Below are positions 1 through 11,102 of a DNA stretch of 64,000 nt, piece after piece. Each line of letters opens with the position of its first letter. Position 1 is the stretch's first letter. The stretch comes from Metaphire vulgaris (lineage: Eukaryota > Annelida > Clitellata > Crassiclitellata > Megascolecidae): positions 4,386,816-4,450,815 of the forward strand of contig CM030835.1 in assembly GCA_018105865.1 (NCBI GenBank), in the 5' to 3' direction. The notes under the pieces were generated by a model. That model was not told where the DNA came from. It saw only the letters and a list, made by a program, of their open reading frames with translations, and made no database searches. The position numbers and the translations under genes were made by a program.

Positions 1-57
1 CTGAGCAATAAATACTAAGAATGAAACAATGAACAGTAACACAGTCTTCAAACACAC

Positions 58-3000
58 CTGAACCACCGTGACAGCCATTGAAATGCTGGCCGTCGCTTGT
101 ATTTATCAGAATCTGAGTCATTCAGTTTGTTCATGCTGCCTGCAAATGGAGGCTCTAACAACACGGGACCAAAACAAATTGAAATTACAACAGAATAAAG
201 GTAAATAAGACACAAAAATACCGGTACATAATTCATAATTTCAATATCACAATAAAATGCTACTCCAAAGAACTTTGTTGCATAATGTCACATGTGTAAT
301 GCAGTAAAAGCATGCTACCATGCTATATATAGCTCAAGGAATACAAAGTCAATACACTACATACTGTACACAATGCAGCATACAAATGAAATTATGGCAA
401 ACTTCATGCCAAAAATAAGACTCTACCATTGACTCCCACCATTTGCAACAACTCTGTTCACATGCCTTAGCAATATGAAGTCTTGCAATAGGTTTTTATT
501 TGTCAAGTTTTTAAATACATTGGCCACTGGCCAAAACACATGTCTGCTTGGCAAATTCAAATCTTGTTTTCACTATTCATTATTAACAATAAGTAACATA
601 ATACAGAAGAAAATAGATGTAATGCTGATATTCAACGAAACATGAAAGTGAAGAGTACATTTAGGTGCTGAAAAACAGATAAAGATAGCAAAAAATGAGA
701 AATTCTAACATTTCTCAAATAATAATGTTATTCAAAGCAATAAAATTTGGTCACTGCATTCAAATTGTATCCATAATAGAAACTGTTCATCCAATTTTCA
801 GACATGTTAAAAGGAATATCAACTTAACGTTCAGTAAGCTTTATTGATCAATATCTGAAGTTCTTTACCTGAGAGTAGCTCCGAGCGGTCAACACCTCGG
901 CTGTAGGGAGTCGTCTCATCCATGGGAACAATGCTCTGCTGTGGAAGAGCATTTGCCATATGATAAGAACCGTCTGCTGCATTGTTATAATGTGCCAAAG
1001 AGGCAGGCATGGAATGACTGGCATTGGAAATCTGTCCAGGTGATGCATCGAATGGCTGCCGATTGGAGGACGCGCCTGGTTCATCAATCTGAAAGTTACA
1101 ATAGTATCACTGATTCACTGATGTGCAGCAGAAATGTTAAATGATGCCACATTTATTCCAAATAAAAGTAAAATTACAACTATTGCATATTCCAACTAAG
1201 CAAGCAATGTGAATGGATGTGGAAAAAAACTGAAGCAAAATATTTATACCGATACCTTGGAGGCTATATGAGGTGGACAGGACTAGCAGGAACTTAAAAA
1301 ATGGTCGGCTAACATGGGCCGTGGCAAATATCAAGTAAAAGACCACAACAGTGGAATAACTGGTAAACTTGATGGCATGTGACAGCAGCGGTGCAATAAG
1401 ACAAATAGACCAGTCTATATTAGTCTATAAGTCCATAGTCTATAACTTCAGTCTATAACAAAGTTGATTGATTATTGATGACTAGAGCTCAGTAACTGAT
1501 GTTCTTAGAAACTGGTTCTCCATCTGACTTACCAACGGCAATCCTAAACCAGTTCTTGCCCAATTGACTTTCGATAACAGTTCCCTCAGAGCATCAACAA
1601 CCGGAGAAGCAGCTTTTTGTGGTGGAAACAATCCCACATTGCATACAGGGCATGTGAACCCTGCTGGGGCGGTGTTTGCCGGAAGACCCGTTCATATCTA
1701 TCCAGGCAAGACCAATGAAATAGATCTGGAGAATGGGAAAACGTTTTATTAACACTCAGATCAAACATAAACATAAGGTACAAGAGTTCAGCCTTAAATT
1801 ATTTCTCTTAGCTATAATTTAGAAATAAAGAATGCATGACCTTATAGTTGAGACTCAAAATACGTACCGGCAATTTATATACTTTCAAGCCTTATTACTG
1901 TATACCGCTTGTAATGACACAATTGGTTTGTACTATGCATATGCCACTAAAGTCCTGATTATGTGAACTCTACTAAAGTTGTCTTGACTTAAAACACATA
2001 TATTTTTTACTGCATACCCCCTTAGCCAGAACAAGAACTCATGGTCTGACCCATTGATTTCAACAATGAACTACCACAGACATGACTTTTGACTGTGATT
2101 CTAGTTCTGAAGCGACCATTGACTGATGCTAAATGCATTAATTATTAAAATGGTGCTAAATACGTTTTTATAATTAGTTCACACAATTTGAACCATCCAT
2201 ACAAATGTTACTGGAAATGGTCCAACTACACACAAAAGCTAAAAGGAGGCAAATTATTGCTTGCATCCACAGTGCTAACCTTACTCTACAGACATACCAT
2301 AACACAAAAGTCGAACACATGGACCACAGCTTTCATCTGACAGGTTTTTTCCGCAGAGACGGCAAGTTGGATCATAATCACTGTCCTGAAGCCACTGGAG
2401 ATATGACTGTACAACACACTGTTTAAACACAAAAGATCAAAAACTACCTGACAAATGATGTCATTACAACAAATTCCATACATCGATAGTATCCTACGAA
2501 TGCAAATTGGCAAAGATTAAAATGAGACATGCTTTCACAGCTGCAGTGACCAAACTATAACTGGTCACAAGTAGAGCTTCTGTGATATGGAACCACTATG
2601 AAAGCAAAACAGTGATTATCTGCCAAAATAGCGTGGCAAGAAGGACTAAGCAAAAAGGACTGTGCTTAATGTTCAAGGTTACAAAACTAAATTTCTCAAT
2701 TTGTTCCTTGTCTAGCAAGTGACAACTCACTGAAATTTTTGCCTGACCCAAATTCACTCAGTATTACTGAACAGCCAACCCTTGTTTTGATGCCGCCTAC
2801 CTATCCAAATTGCTGTCAACATTTACTTTTGCAACCTTTTATGTTGCACTAACCTTAGATTGTTTCCCTGCCGTTTCTGACTGATCTTTTGGATTTGGTG
2901 TGCCATCGGACGATGCCCTGGGCATTATGATAGTGGCGCCATTGAAGTTTATTGATTGATTTGATCGATTGACAAGCGAGAAAATGGTCTGCTGATAATT

Positions 3001-3349
3001 TCTGTTTGATACTAGTTATTTTATTCATCTATGCTTGACTGATTCATTGTTTGTGTGAAATGACTGTCAAATATTCAGTTTTACTTCTCATGATTTTTAC
3101 ATTTGTGTGGCACAGTGTGAAAAAAGAAATGTTGGCAGGGTGGCAAAGAATAAGTTGAATGGTGGGTGGCAAGAAGTAAAACGAATGATGGGTGAGTGAC
3201 ATCTAAGGATTTTTAAAATCAGTGGTCACAGATCCAGTGTGCCGTACTTTGGAATGGTTGGCGACGAGGCAGTATTCACAGACGTTGACGGTGTGCTCGA
3301 AGCAGAACAGATTCGTCACTTTTTTCTTCGGACATTTGCACAGACCCAT
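58..3349 (-). CDS. ZFPL1: ZFPL1, Golgi zinc-finger protein-like 1 (5 exons, 3' end off window)
   Basis: Exons in gene order: 3248-3349, 2298-2418, 1533-1725, 869-1088, 58-139, all with AG acceptors and GT donors. Exon 1 starts [19 protein letters not shown], the near-invariant ZFPL1 N-terminus. Exon 2 continues [19 protein letters not shown] with a CxxC zinc ligand pair. Exon 3 gives DLFHWSCL and, in another frame, [19 protein letters not shown]. Exon 4 is a Ser/Asn-rich linker opening with IDEP. Exon 5 holds [16 protein letters not shown], the basic stretch before the membrane anchor. The anchor exon lies beyond position 1. Known role of the family: an integral cis-Golgi protein with B-box/RING-like zinc fingers that binds GM130 (GOLGA2). 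Oddity: exon 3 is 193 nt where reading-frame continuity needs 194, so one base is missing near 1680. Phases otherwise fit. The call is secure; whether the break is real is not. Confidence 0.93.
1676..1686 (-). other. ZFPL1: One-base frame break inside ZFPL1 exon 3
   Basis: The exon reads [15 protein letters not shown] in one frame, then [14 protein letters not shown] in the next. Adding one base after the TTC codon near here makes the block as long as the vertebrate protein and restores phase to exon 4. Either the assembly dropped a C from a C-run or this allele is damaged. Confidence 0.8.
2090..2165 (+). repeat. Dispersed repeat, copy 1 (partner at 9712-9790)
   Basis: A stretch reading 'gaccattgactgatgctaa' and 'aaatggtgctaaatac' reappears as a diverged copy near 9712-9790 ('gaccatcgactgatacca', 'aaatggagctatagg'). 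It lies in ZFPL1 intron 2. Class unknown; probably an old mobile-element fragment. Confidence 0.5.
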
Positions 3350-3620
3350 CGAGCACAGCTCACAAAGAAAGGAGCGGAATAATCGAAGCAATGCAAGACG
3401 ACGAATAATACGAAGCGATTGAACGCCAAAATGCGCACAATAAACGCAACTGCCACGCCTATTGTCTCACTCACTGTACATCGTAAATTCGTAATTGCCT
3501 TGCATCTTAATGGCGGCCGACGGTCCGACGAGCACCGCCTACCAGAAAACCAGTAGCATTCGAGAGAGAAGAGGATTTACTTAGCGGTCTTTGCAATTTT
3601 ATTTCCTAAATCATCGGTGA
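3350..3620 (-). promoter_or_regulatory. Probable ZFPL1 promoter and 5' UTR
   Basis: This stretch directly upstream of the ZFPL1 ATG is visibly richer in CpG than its surroundings (gcgacg, ggccgacggtccgacg, ggagcgg). That fits a housekeeping-type promoter. No TATA box is obvious. Inferred from composition and position only. Confidence 0.35.
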
Positions 3621-3629
3621 AATGTAAGA

Positions 3630-4690
3630 TAACCAGGTCTTCGAGTGAATGATAGCTGCTTTCGAATGGTGACTGGGACATTAGCGACTCAACACACGGA
3701 GGGGAGAAAATCAAATCTAGACGAGTTTCGGTCGCGTTCATTTTGACTTTTTTTATTGGTCACCATAGACTTTAATATATTAATAATAAATAGCTCAGCC
3801 CCCCAAATAATTTCAATAAAAGAAGACAAGAGAAAATTAATCATTGCTACAAAAAGTGAATTTGATATAAATTTGATATAAATATATTGAATGGTCCTCA
3901 TCCCATCATGGGAGAAATGCGATACGTATAAAGAAAGTGATAAAACAGATCCATTGGAAAACTGATTGAACATTGTGTCAATGAATCTACACGCAATCCA
4001 ACGAAATTTGAAATGTTAGCTAAACGATAATCACCGGTATATTTTGTTGTTGTTAAAAGACAACATAATTCATGGTTTTACAAAAGTTGCCTTTCAAACT
4101 ATGACTTCTTTTCTTTCGATGAATGCATTGCGAAACTGTTGTTAAAATCATCATTGCAAAAAACATTCTTTCTGTCATTTTTTCAGCGCTACATCAAACT
4201 AGTGCCGTGTTTGGAAAATACAGACGTTCAACAGATCAACCATAACTGACATTACATTCTGTAGTTTCCCACCAATAAGACCAGGTCTTCGAGTATTACC
4301 AAGACATTCGACTCAACATAACAATCTAGACCTACTTTTATGGCACCACTACCACAACGCATAGCTACCGGTAATCAATCTCGGGCACTTGTACAGAAGT
4401 TGTATGTACAGAAAACTGGTCCTCACCATCACTGAGAAATGCTCAAAACAGATCCATTACTGATTGAACCGTTCATTTGAAATGTTATGATAATCATTCC
4501 AAGGGTAATATAAATGGGTTCATTTTTACAGTGTTAGCTCAAACTATGTACTGTATGAATGCATTTCAAACTGCTTGACATTGAAAAACATTTCCCACTG
4601 TTCCGGCCTTAAAACTAGTGCCGTGTTTAAATACAGAGATTTACAGATCAACCATAACTGACATTACATTCTGTCTTTGCAACAATGACG
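3630..4690 (+). repeat. Imperfect direct duplication in the ZFPL1-AMN1 spacer
   Basis: Blocks recur in the same order: 'accaggtcttcgagt' at about 3634 and 4284; 'tggtcctcaccatc'-like text at about 3892 and 4418; 'aacagatccatt' at about 3946 and 4448; and 'ctagtgccgtgttt' followed by 'cagatcaaccataactgac' at about 4200 and 4614. The second copy is shorter, with several deletions. It looks like an old segmental duplication of about 0.5 kb. No gene is seen between 3350 and 5278. Confidence 0.6.
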
Positions 4691-5071
4691 TTCAGTCTCC
4701 CGAGAGCCCTAGACTGATTTCTGTTTGCATGAGAAGTCTTAAGGGTCTTAAAGAGATGGCAGAAGTTGTATGTGAATGAACATGGAACAATGTAGCATGG
4801 ATCAGATGAAGGTAACATGCTAATACAGGCCGAGTTACAAAGTCCTCACTTTTCAAATCAAAATATTGTAATGCAAACTTCAAAATATAATATGGCTTTT
4901 ACAACTGTCAGATCACAATAAGTGTTAATAGCATCAATGAAATAATCACATACAGTGCACACAAAAAAGTTTTGCAATATCAAGAAACACAGATATAAAA
5001 ATCAATAAGTTTTAATCTTTAAACAAATAATGTGCTTTTGAACAAAACAACAGTATTTCAAACTTTAAAAA

Positions 5072-5077
5072 TTTATT
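5072..5077 (-). terminator. Candidate AMN1 poly(A) signal
   Basis: TTTATT on plus reads AATAAA on minus about 200 nt downstream of the AMN1 stop. AT-rich sequence makes chance matches common, so this is only a candidate. Confidence 0.3.
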
Positions 5078-5278
5078 AACAACCGGAAAACATGAATTCA
5101 TTTAGAAACTGAAAAATGGAAATAAACTTGTGAAAAGACTGAAAAACTGCAGTTAATACATTTCCAAGACTCTTCTCTTGAAAATTAAATACTTAATTAA
5201 TTAAACAAATGTCCAACAAATTCATAACACAAAAAACAATTGAAAAACATCTGACAAGGAGTACAGTGTAGTTCTATT

Positions 5279-8200
5279 TCAGTAGATTGTCCACGTCAGA
5301 TGGGTCATTTTTGATCTTGATGCAAGAACTTCTTCCAAAACAACTCGAGATCGTTCTGAAAAGTAGAAACATTTGAATAACTGGTCTTGTATTGGATGAA
5401 ATAACTTTCAACCACTGTGGAAAGTAGCTCTGGAAGAAGTATTGGCTTATATGCATATATAATGTTTACATTTACATTTTATTTATAATAATTACTTTGT
5501 AATATAATAACTTCCCAGTCAGCAATGCTTCACGTATTTGAAACAAGACATCTCATATTTTCAAATAAATTCGGGTTCATATTTACACAGATATGGAATA
5601 TGTTTCAGATATGTGAAGCTAATGTGCATTAGTAATAATCATAATTTCATTACTCCTCCATCTTTCAATATCTAGCAATTAACTAACATAATCTGCTTAA
5701 TTTCTTGCCAGTACTCAAAATATAACAGATAAAAAGAAGTTCACTGTAGCACAGTTGAATGTCGCTGCTGCAAAACGACATCTCTGTACAGATAATGTCT
5801 TAATCTCCGCCTTCAATGTAATTTATCAGTGGCAGAAAAAGAGAAAAGGCAAACTTAAAGATTTCTTCTCTACAAACAAAACTTCACACAACGAATTCAT
5901 AAATGCAGAACTGCAGATCTACAGGCAGGGCAGCTAAATTTAGCAAAATCAGAGTCTAATTACACAGCAATGAAAAAAACATGTGGCTCCCTCCTACCTG
6001 AAGTATTTGGGCAGCCGTGATAAAGTAATATGGAGATGTTTGGACAGAATTGCACAATGGCCTCAATAGACTCATCAGTTACACGAACACATCCATCCAT
6101 GTGGATCTCCTACAGAAAGCAATGACAGACAATGGAAAGACCATAAAAAAGTAAACCAACATTTATTGAAAACAATTTATGTATATATCTTACATATCAG
6201 GACTAGTTATTTAGTTATGTAATGTGTTCACGCAGTTTTTCAACTAGTCACCACAATAATCTTGACTTTACTTACTTACTTACTTACTATATCAAAATGA
6301 TCAAACATCCAAGTATGATGCTGCATAATCTATATTATTATTATTATTATTATTATTATTCGAGCCGACTTACATGGCGCAGTACACATGAAGAAAGTTC
6401 AAAATCAAGAGCGCTTATATTTATATTTATTACCTGTAAATAAAGTCAGTGATAATTATTTATCATCACTGAATTTTTTACCTTGCTGAGGCCTGAACTC
6501 ACTAGACTATTTTCATATTGAATTAAGAGTCTGAATTCTGCTAATAATCTGCAGATGTGTTTTCATTTAAGTATGTCATTAAAATCAGGACTGAAATTTT
6601 CAGGCACCTACAGCTAAGTGGAATGGAACACTGCTTTATCCTTCACCAGTTGAGATTGGCCAAGACTGTTTCTAAAGGGCCTTCCAATTTGTCAACTAGG
6701 ACAGTGTAATCGCCAATTTAAAAATCATTAACTTCAGAAAATTCTTCTGCTGTTCAGTTCAAATCCATTGTCAGCCAAAATCAATCTTTGCAACCAAAAC
6801 ATTTGACTGTCATTATTTTATTCACTAAGTATAATTTGTATAAATCTAATACAGTAATACGCATGTATAAAGAACCAGTAAAGGTCAAAACAAAGATTCA
6901 ATTTACCAGGAAATAGCAAACTTGCCATATCAAAATGGTTTTATCATCACAGTATCCTATCACAGCTTGAGAAAGAAGATGAAGAAGAGATTTAAAACAG
7001 GCAATGACTAATACATTGTCTTTTACTTAAGTCACTGCATTAATAGAAATGTCAATGCATACCTTGAGACAACTGGCAGAACCTCCACGGACAAGACTAA
7101 TGACGCCCTCATCAGTAACCTGCACAAATAAAACAACCCTTTTATTTATAAATAAAAGGCATGGCAAAGAGCAATTGTCAAAATAGCAATAGTGTCTGAA
7201 AAGCAAGAAATAAACTCAATCCAGTCATTTTCATTCAATATCCGACAAATTAGCTTGAAATAAATCAAGCACCTTGAAGTAAAAAATACAAAATATATAA
7301 AAAGCACTAAAAATAATACAATAACTTTAACTTAATGATCAAACATTTAGCACTGATCAACCTGGTGAAAAGCCATTAAAGTGTATTACATTGCAGCTTC
7401 ATATTGGTCAGCTTACATCTGCCTTTGAGAAATTTATAGAAGTTAAATGCAAGCAGTTCTCTCCAATTGCAACCAAAGACACGTCAGAAACAAGTGAACA
7501 GCCACCAATGTTAAGTTCTCTCAGCATTCTGCAACATTTTGACAACTGTACAACTGCATCGTCCGTCACATTGACACATCTCCTGAGATGGACAGCCTGA
7601 AGATTTGGACAGTGCTCTGCTAAGACCATCAAACCTAATAATATCAAGCAGAAACAGGTCCAGAAATCTTCATTTCCAGAATCACTAGATGCCTCTCTCA
7701 ACAGCAAATAATGCAACATTAAATGGTAACAGATCAGAAACAGAGCCACATGTACTCTATTTTATGGCACTTTTCCGGTAGTCGACTGATGCTTCTATGG
7801 ATCATGAAATGGCATTATTTGAACGTCCAAAGTTAATCTAATATTAATGGCCGAACACCATTAACATTAATTAGTACTAGGCCTTTAGATCTTTTATTCA
7901 AATAATTTATAAATCCCAGATAAATTATGACTAAACACATAGTAACATTTCAGTAAAATATTTACCAATAACCAAAATAACTTCTTACATAATAAAATTG
8001 TTGCATTCACAGCAACATACAAAGCAATTGCTAGCAATGCCAATGTTACAAACATCAAATCAAACATCCTTAACATAAACATCAAAAATAACATCTTGTT
8101 TACTAATATCAAAAAAATTAGCTGTAAATCCTAAAAATTACTAAAATAACTAAGGCCATAAATCTCACAAACACTTAGCGACAAATGATTTATCTACTGA

Positions 8201-10073
8201 CAATTACAAACTAGGGCCGAAAGACTGACAGTAAATGTAAAGTATTAAGTCATGAGAGTAAGAACTGGTGTATGGTTTGAAACTATTGCTCCTGATCCAA
8301 AGACATACCATTAGATGTCACAGATGTTCGGTTATCCTTTAGAGCATTTAGATCTAAAGTCTGTAGAAGTGACATTTGGAGGCAATTTCAATCAGCGATT
8401 GGTCACTAACATCGCATTCTTTCAAGTCTAGCACACGGATTTTGTCCGACAAAAGCTAAACACAAAACCAGAACATAAAAGTTCCTCCCATCATATTACC
8501 TGTTACAATAAATGGATTCAATAAAAATTTGCTAATCATATTGTGTGTACCTAAGTATATTTTTATGTCCTTGGTACCTAAATCCCCAAGGGACTTAAAG
8601 AAAAAAATTGTCCAGAGACAAACTTGGGAAAATATGTCTCAGCTCCAGAGGTGTAGCAAAGGGACAGAGGGGCATATGACCCCGGCGCCGAGGTGAGGGG
8701 GCGCCAAAATCGGGATTTTGGGGTCAAATACATAATAAATAAGAAGAAACAAGTGCAGAGATCTTTTTTTGCTCAGGAGTCAGGAGTATAGCTATAGAGA
8801 GTTGGGTGACAACAGAGAGTTGTTGGGGCACCAACGGTACACTTTTGCCCTGGGCACAGGATATCCTCACTACGCCTCTGTTCAGCTCTCATCTAAAACT
8901 TTAAGGACCTAATCGATGTTACTGTCAGAGACACATGGTTAAATATACACCAAGATAAACATATTCTGTCAATAAAATATTATTTGAAACAAAAATTGGA
9001 AACAATTCCAAAAGTCTGAAACAATCAATTGTTACACAGAATATTAGAGCTGAATCCGAATGGCACCTAATGTACCGGTAATGCCAGAAGGCTTAAATGA
9101 TGATGAAAGTATTAAGCACCTGGGAAATGTTACTGTCAGACACAAGACCTCTCTTCAGCATCAAAAATAAAATCTTGTGCTTCAGATTGGCAGGAAGAAC
9201 AGTGATATCCTTCAAATAGTTTGGAATGTAGTCCAGGATCTTTAGTAACGATCTATCAAGTCAAAGTAACAAAAACATATCTTTAAAGCTGCCATGTCTT
9301 GGAATTTATGAAATAAACTATCATGACAACTGACATTAGACTAACATGTTCTTCTTTTCTCTACAATGGAATGCAAAACTGTAAGCTCTATTTGGAACCT
9401 TTTTGTCAAATCTGTAATTTAAAATATCGACTAAAAACCAATAATCATGCCCCTTTCCTTAACAAAAGCTCTCAACTTGGGTAAGTTCGGGCACTTCGTT
9501 GGTTCTGCGTGCAGACAGCTGCCTACCTAGTATCCAGTCTTGTTTTTGTTGCAGGTAGGGAAATATGTTGCTCAGACATCAACATCTTCCAAGATAAGCA
9601 AATTTTACGCTAGCCGGTGACAGTTAAGACCAGGTTAGTCATCGTCCTATTTTGAAACGTTGAACTGGGCGAGACAGAATAAAATCGGACCTGTTAGATT
9701 TGACAATGTAGGATTACGATTCAAATCTGGAGCGACCATCGACTGATACCAAGTGCATTACTAAAATGGAGCTATAGGTGCTCGATAATAATAATTGAAT
9801 GATAATAATAAATAATTAACAACTAATAATAATAAGAAGAAGAAACAATTATAAATAAAAATAATAATTTCGGTTAGAGAGAGGGTCTCGGTCTATCGGG
9901 AAATAAAGCCGACTAAACGTCAAAACATCTATTGGAACAACCCATAAATGATAGAAACAATAAAGACAGCGTAAACCCTATGAAGAGGTTGAAAATTTGT
10001 CGTACATGCGCTGAAGAGCTTCCACTTGAGCGAAACTTTCTCTTCTCTCCGTAACAGCAAACTGCGACGCCAT
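5279..10073 (-). CDS. AMN1: AMN1, leucine-rich-repeat protein (antagonist of mitotic exit network 1 homologue), 7 exons
   Basis: Exons in gene order: 10006-10073, 9120-9252, 8309-8455, 7417-7634, 7063-7119, 5998-6109, 5279-5355. Exon 2 gives NYLKDITVLPANLKHKI and SDSNIS as in animal AMN1. Exons 3-6 are F-box-type LRRs: VLDLKECDVSD, LQAVHLRRCVNVTDDAV, NIGGCSLVSDVSL, then EIHMDGCVRVTDESI and CPNISILLYHGCP. The last exon ends MTHLTWTIY and a stop, matching the vertebrate QVTWTVY end. About 270 residues are predicted, close to the vertebrate 258. Yeast Amn1 antagonises mitotic exit; the animal role is poorly defined. Exon 1 (MASQFAVTERRESF) is weakly conserved and rests on phase fit to exon 2. 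Exon 3 is one base short (147 instead of 148), giving a stop unless one base is added near 8360. Confidence 0.92.
8355..8368 (-). other. AMN1: One-base frame break inside AMN1 exon 3
   Basis: The exon reads LIEIASKCHF and then hits a stop. The next frame continues LQTLDLNALKDNRTSVTSN, which is the expected LRR text, up to a GT donor in the phase exon 4 needs. One missing base after a TTC codon explains it. Confidence 0.8.
8646..8880. mobile_element. hAT-type MITE
   Basis: Terminal inverted repeats are cagaggtgtagcaaag and its partner ctcactacgcctctg. The flanks are an 8-bp target duplication with one mismatch: ctcagctc at 8638-8645 and ttcagctc at 8881-8888. No ORF. It lies in AMN1 intron 2. 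Confidence 0.8.
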
Positions 10074-10674
10074 TATGACTCCACGGCAACCATAGAATTT
10101 AAATTATTAATTTCTATGACGACGACAACAAAGTTGCATATAATTATGATATCTACTGAAAACGTTAGCATAGAGTATGAAATAAGAGAGCAATAATTGC
10201 TTGACCTGCATGATGCATCAATAGGCCTATACGGTATTATACGGAACATTGTATTTGGTTGCACTAGCGCATAGCCATAGAGCGACGTCAAACGAGCGGC
10301 GATCGCACCTACGATCCAGTAATCAAGTCAAGCTTCTTGTCCCTCCTCCGTCCAAGACTGCAAAGTTTGGAGAAAGATCTACTTACCTAGCAACAAATAG
10401 TTGCCCCCGTGCTTAAGTTTCCACCCCAACGCCCCTGCCCCCACTTGCCAAATCCTGGAGCCGCCGCTGATTAATCACGTAATCTATTACCTATGTATTT
10501 TGTGGTTTCATTCAAATTCTCAGTCATTCGGAAATCAATCAATATTCCTTATAAAACTTAATCTTTGTGTTAAGTGTTTACTATATATTTAGGCGCATTC
10601 AATTTGCATAGGTCTATACCGCCTATGCCAAAAGTTTAACTTTTAACACGCGCTTAAAATGTTTAAAAGCATGG

Positions 10675-10790
10675 CAGAGTGGGTTATACGTGCTGGAGCG
10701 TCATGCGTCGACGGAGCGGGTTCAAGCCCCGTTAGTGCCCCAGTGGCTTTCGCACAGGCAGTAATGCCTCCTAAACCACTTTAAATCATG
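10675..10790 (+). repeat. tRNA-derived SINE or tRNA pseudogene
   Basis: It contains an A-box-like tggcagagtgg and a B-box-like gggttcaagcc at tRNA-like spacing. The flanks do not pair into an acceptor stem, so a functional tRNA is unlikely. It lies in the AMN1 to T-box spacer (10074-11102), where nothing else is recognised. Confidence 0.5.
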
Positions 10791-11102
10791 ATAAGTAAGC
10801 AAGATACATTTTCGACATGAAAACCTTTTAGAAGTTTTTAGTATTGTTTTCAGTTGTTGACATGCAACAATATAGGCTTCGTATGGTGTTTGCTTAATCG
10901 AGCTGTCTGACTTTGAACGATTTTACGTAGGCCTAAACCTAGGCCTATATTAGGCTATACGCATCTGGGTTATAGACTAAGGAGATTCTTTAGTAGGCCA
11001 ATAAGCGCTTGTTTAATGCTATAGGTCCTGATCATACTGCGCGTTCACGTTCGAAAAAGCGCTCTTATAACTATACTTGTATTAGTTGTTACGGAGTTGT
11101 TG

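Noticed and set aside
7894..8112. Hydrophobic minus-strand ORF in AMN1 intron 3
   Set aside because: AT-rich chance frame with no splice or homology support.
10675..10760. Functional tRNA gene
   Set aside because: A and B boxes are present but the ends do not form an acceptor stem; SINE or pseudogene fits better.
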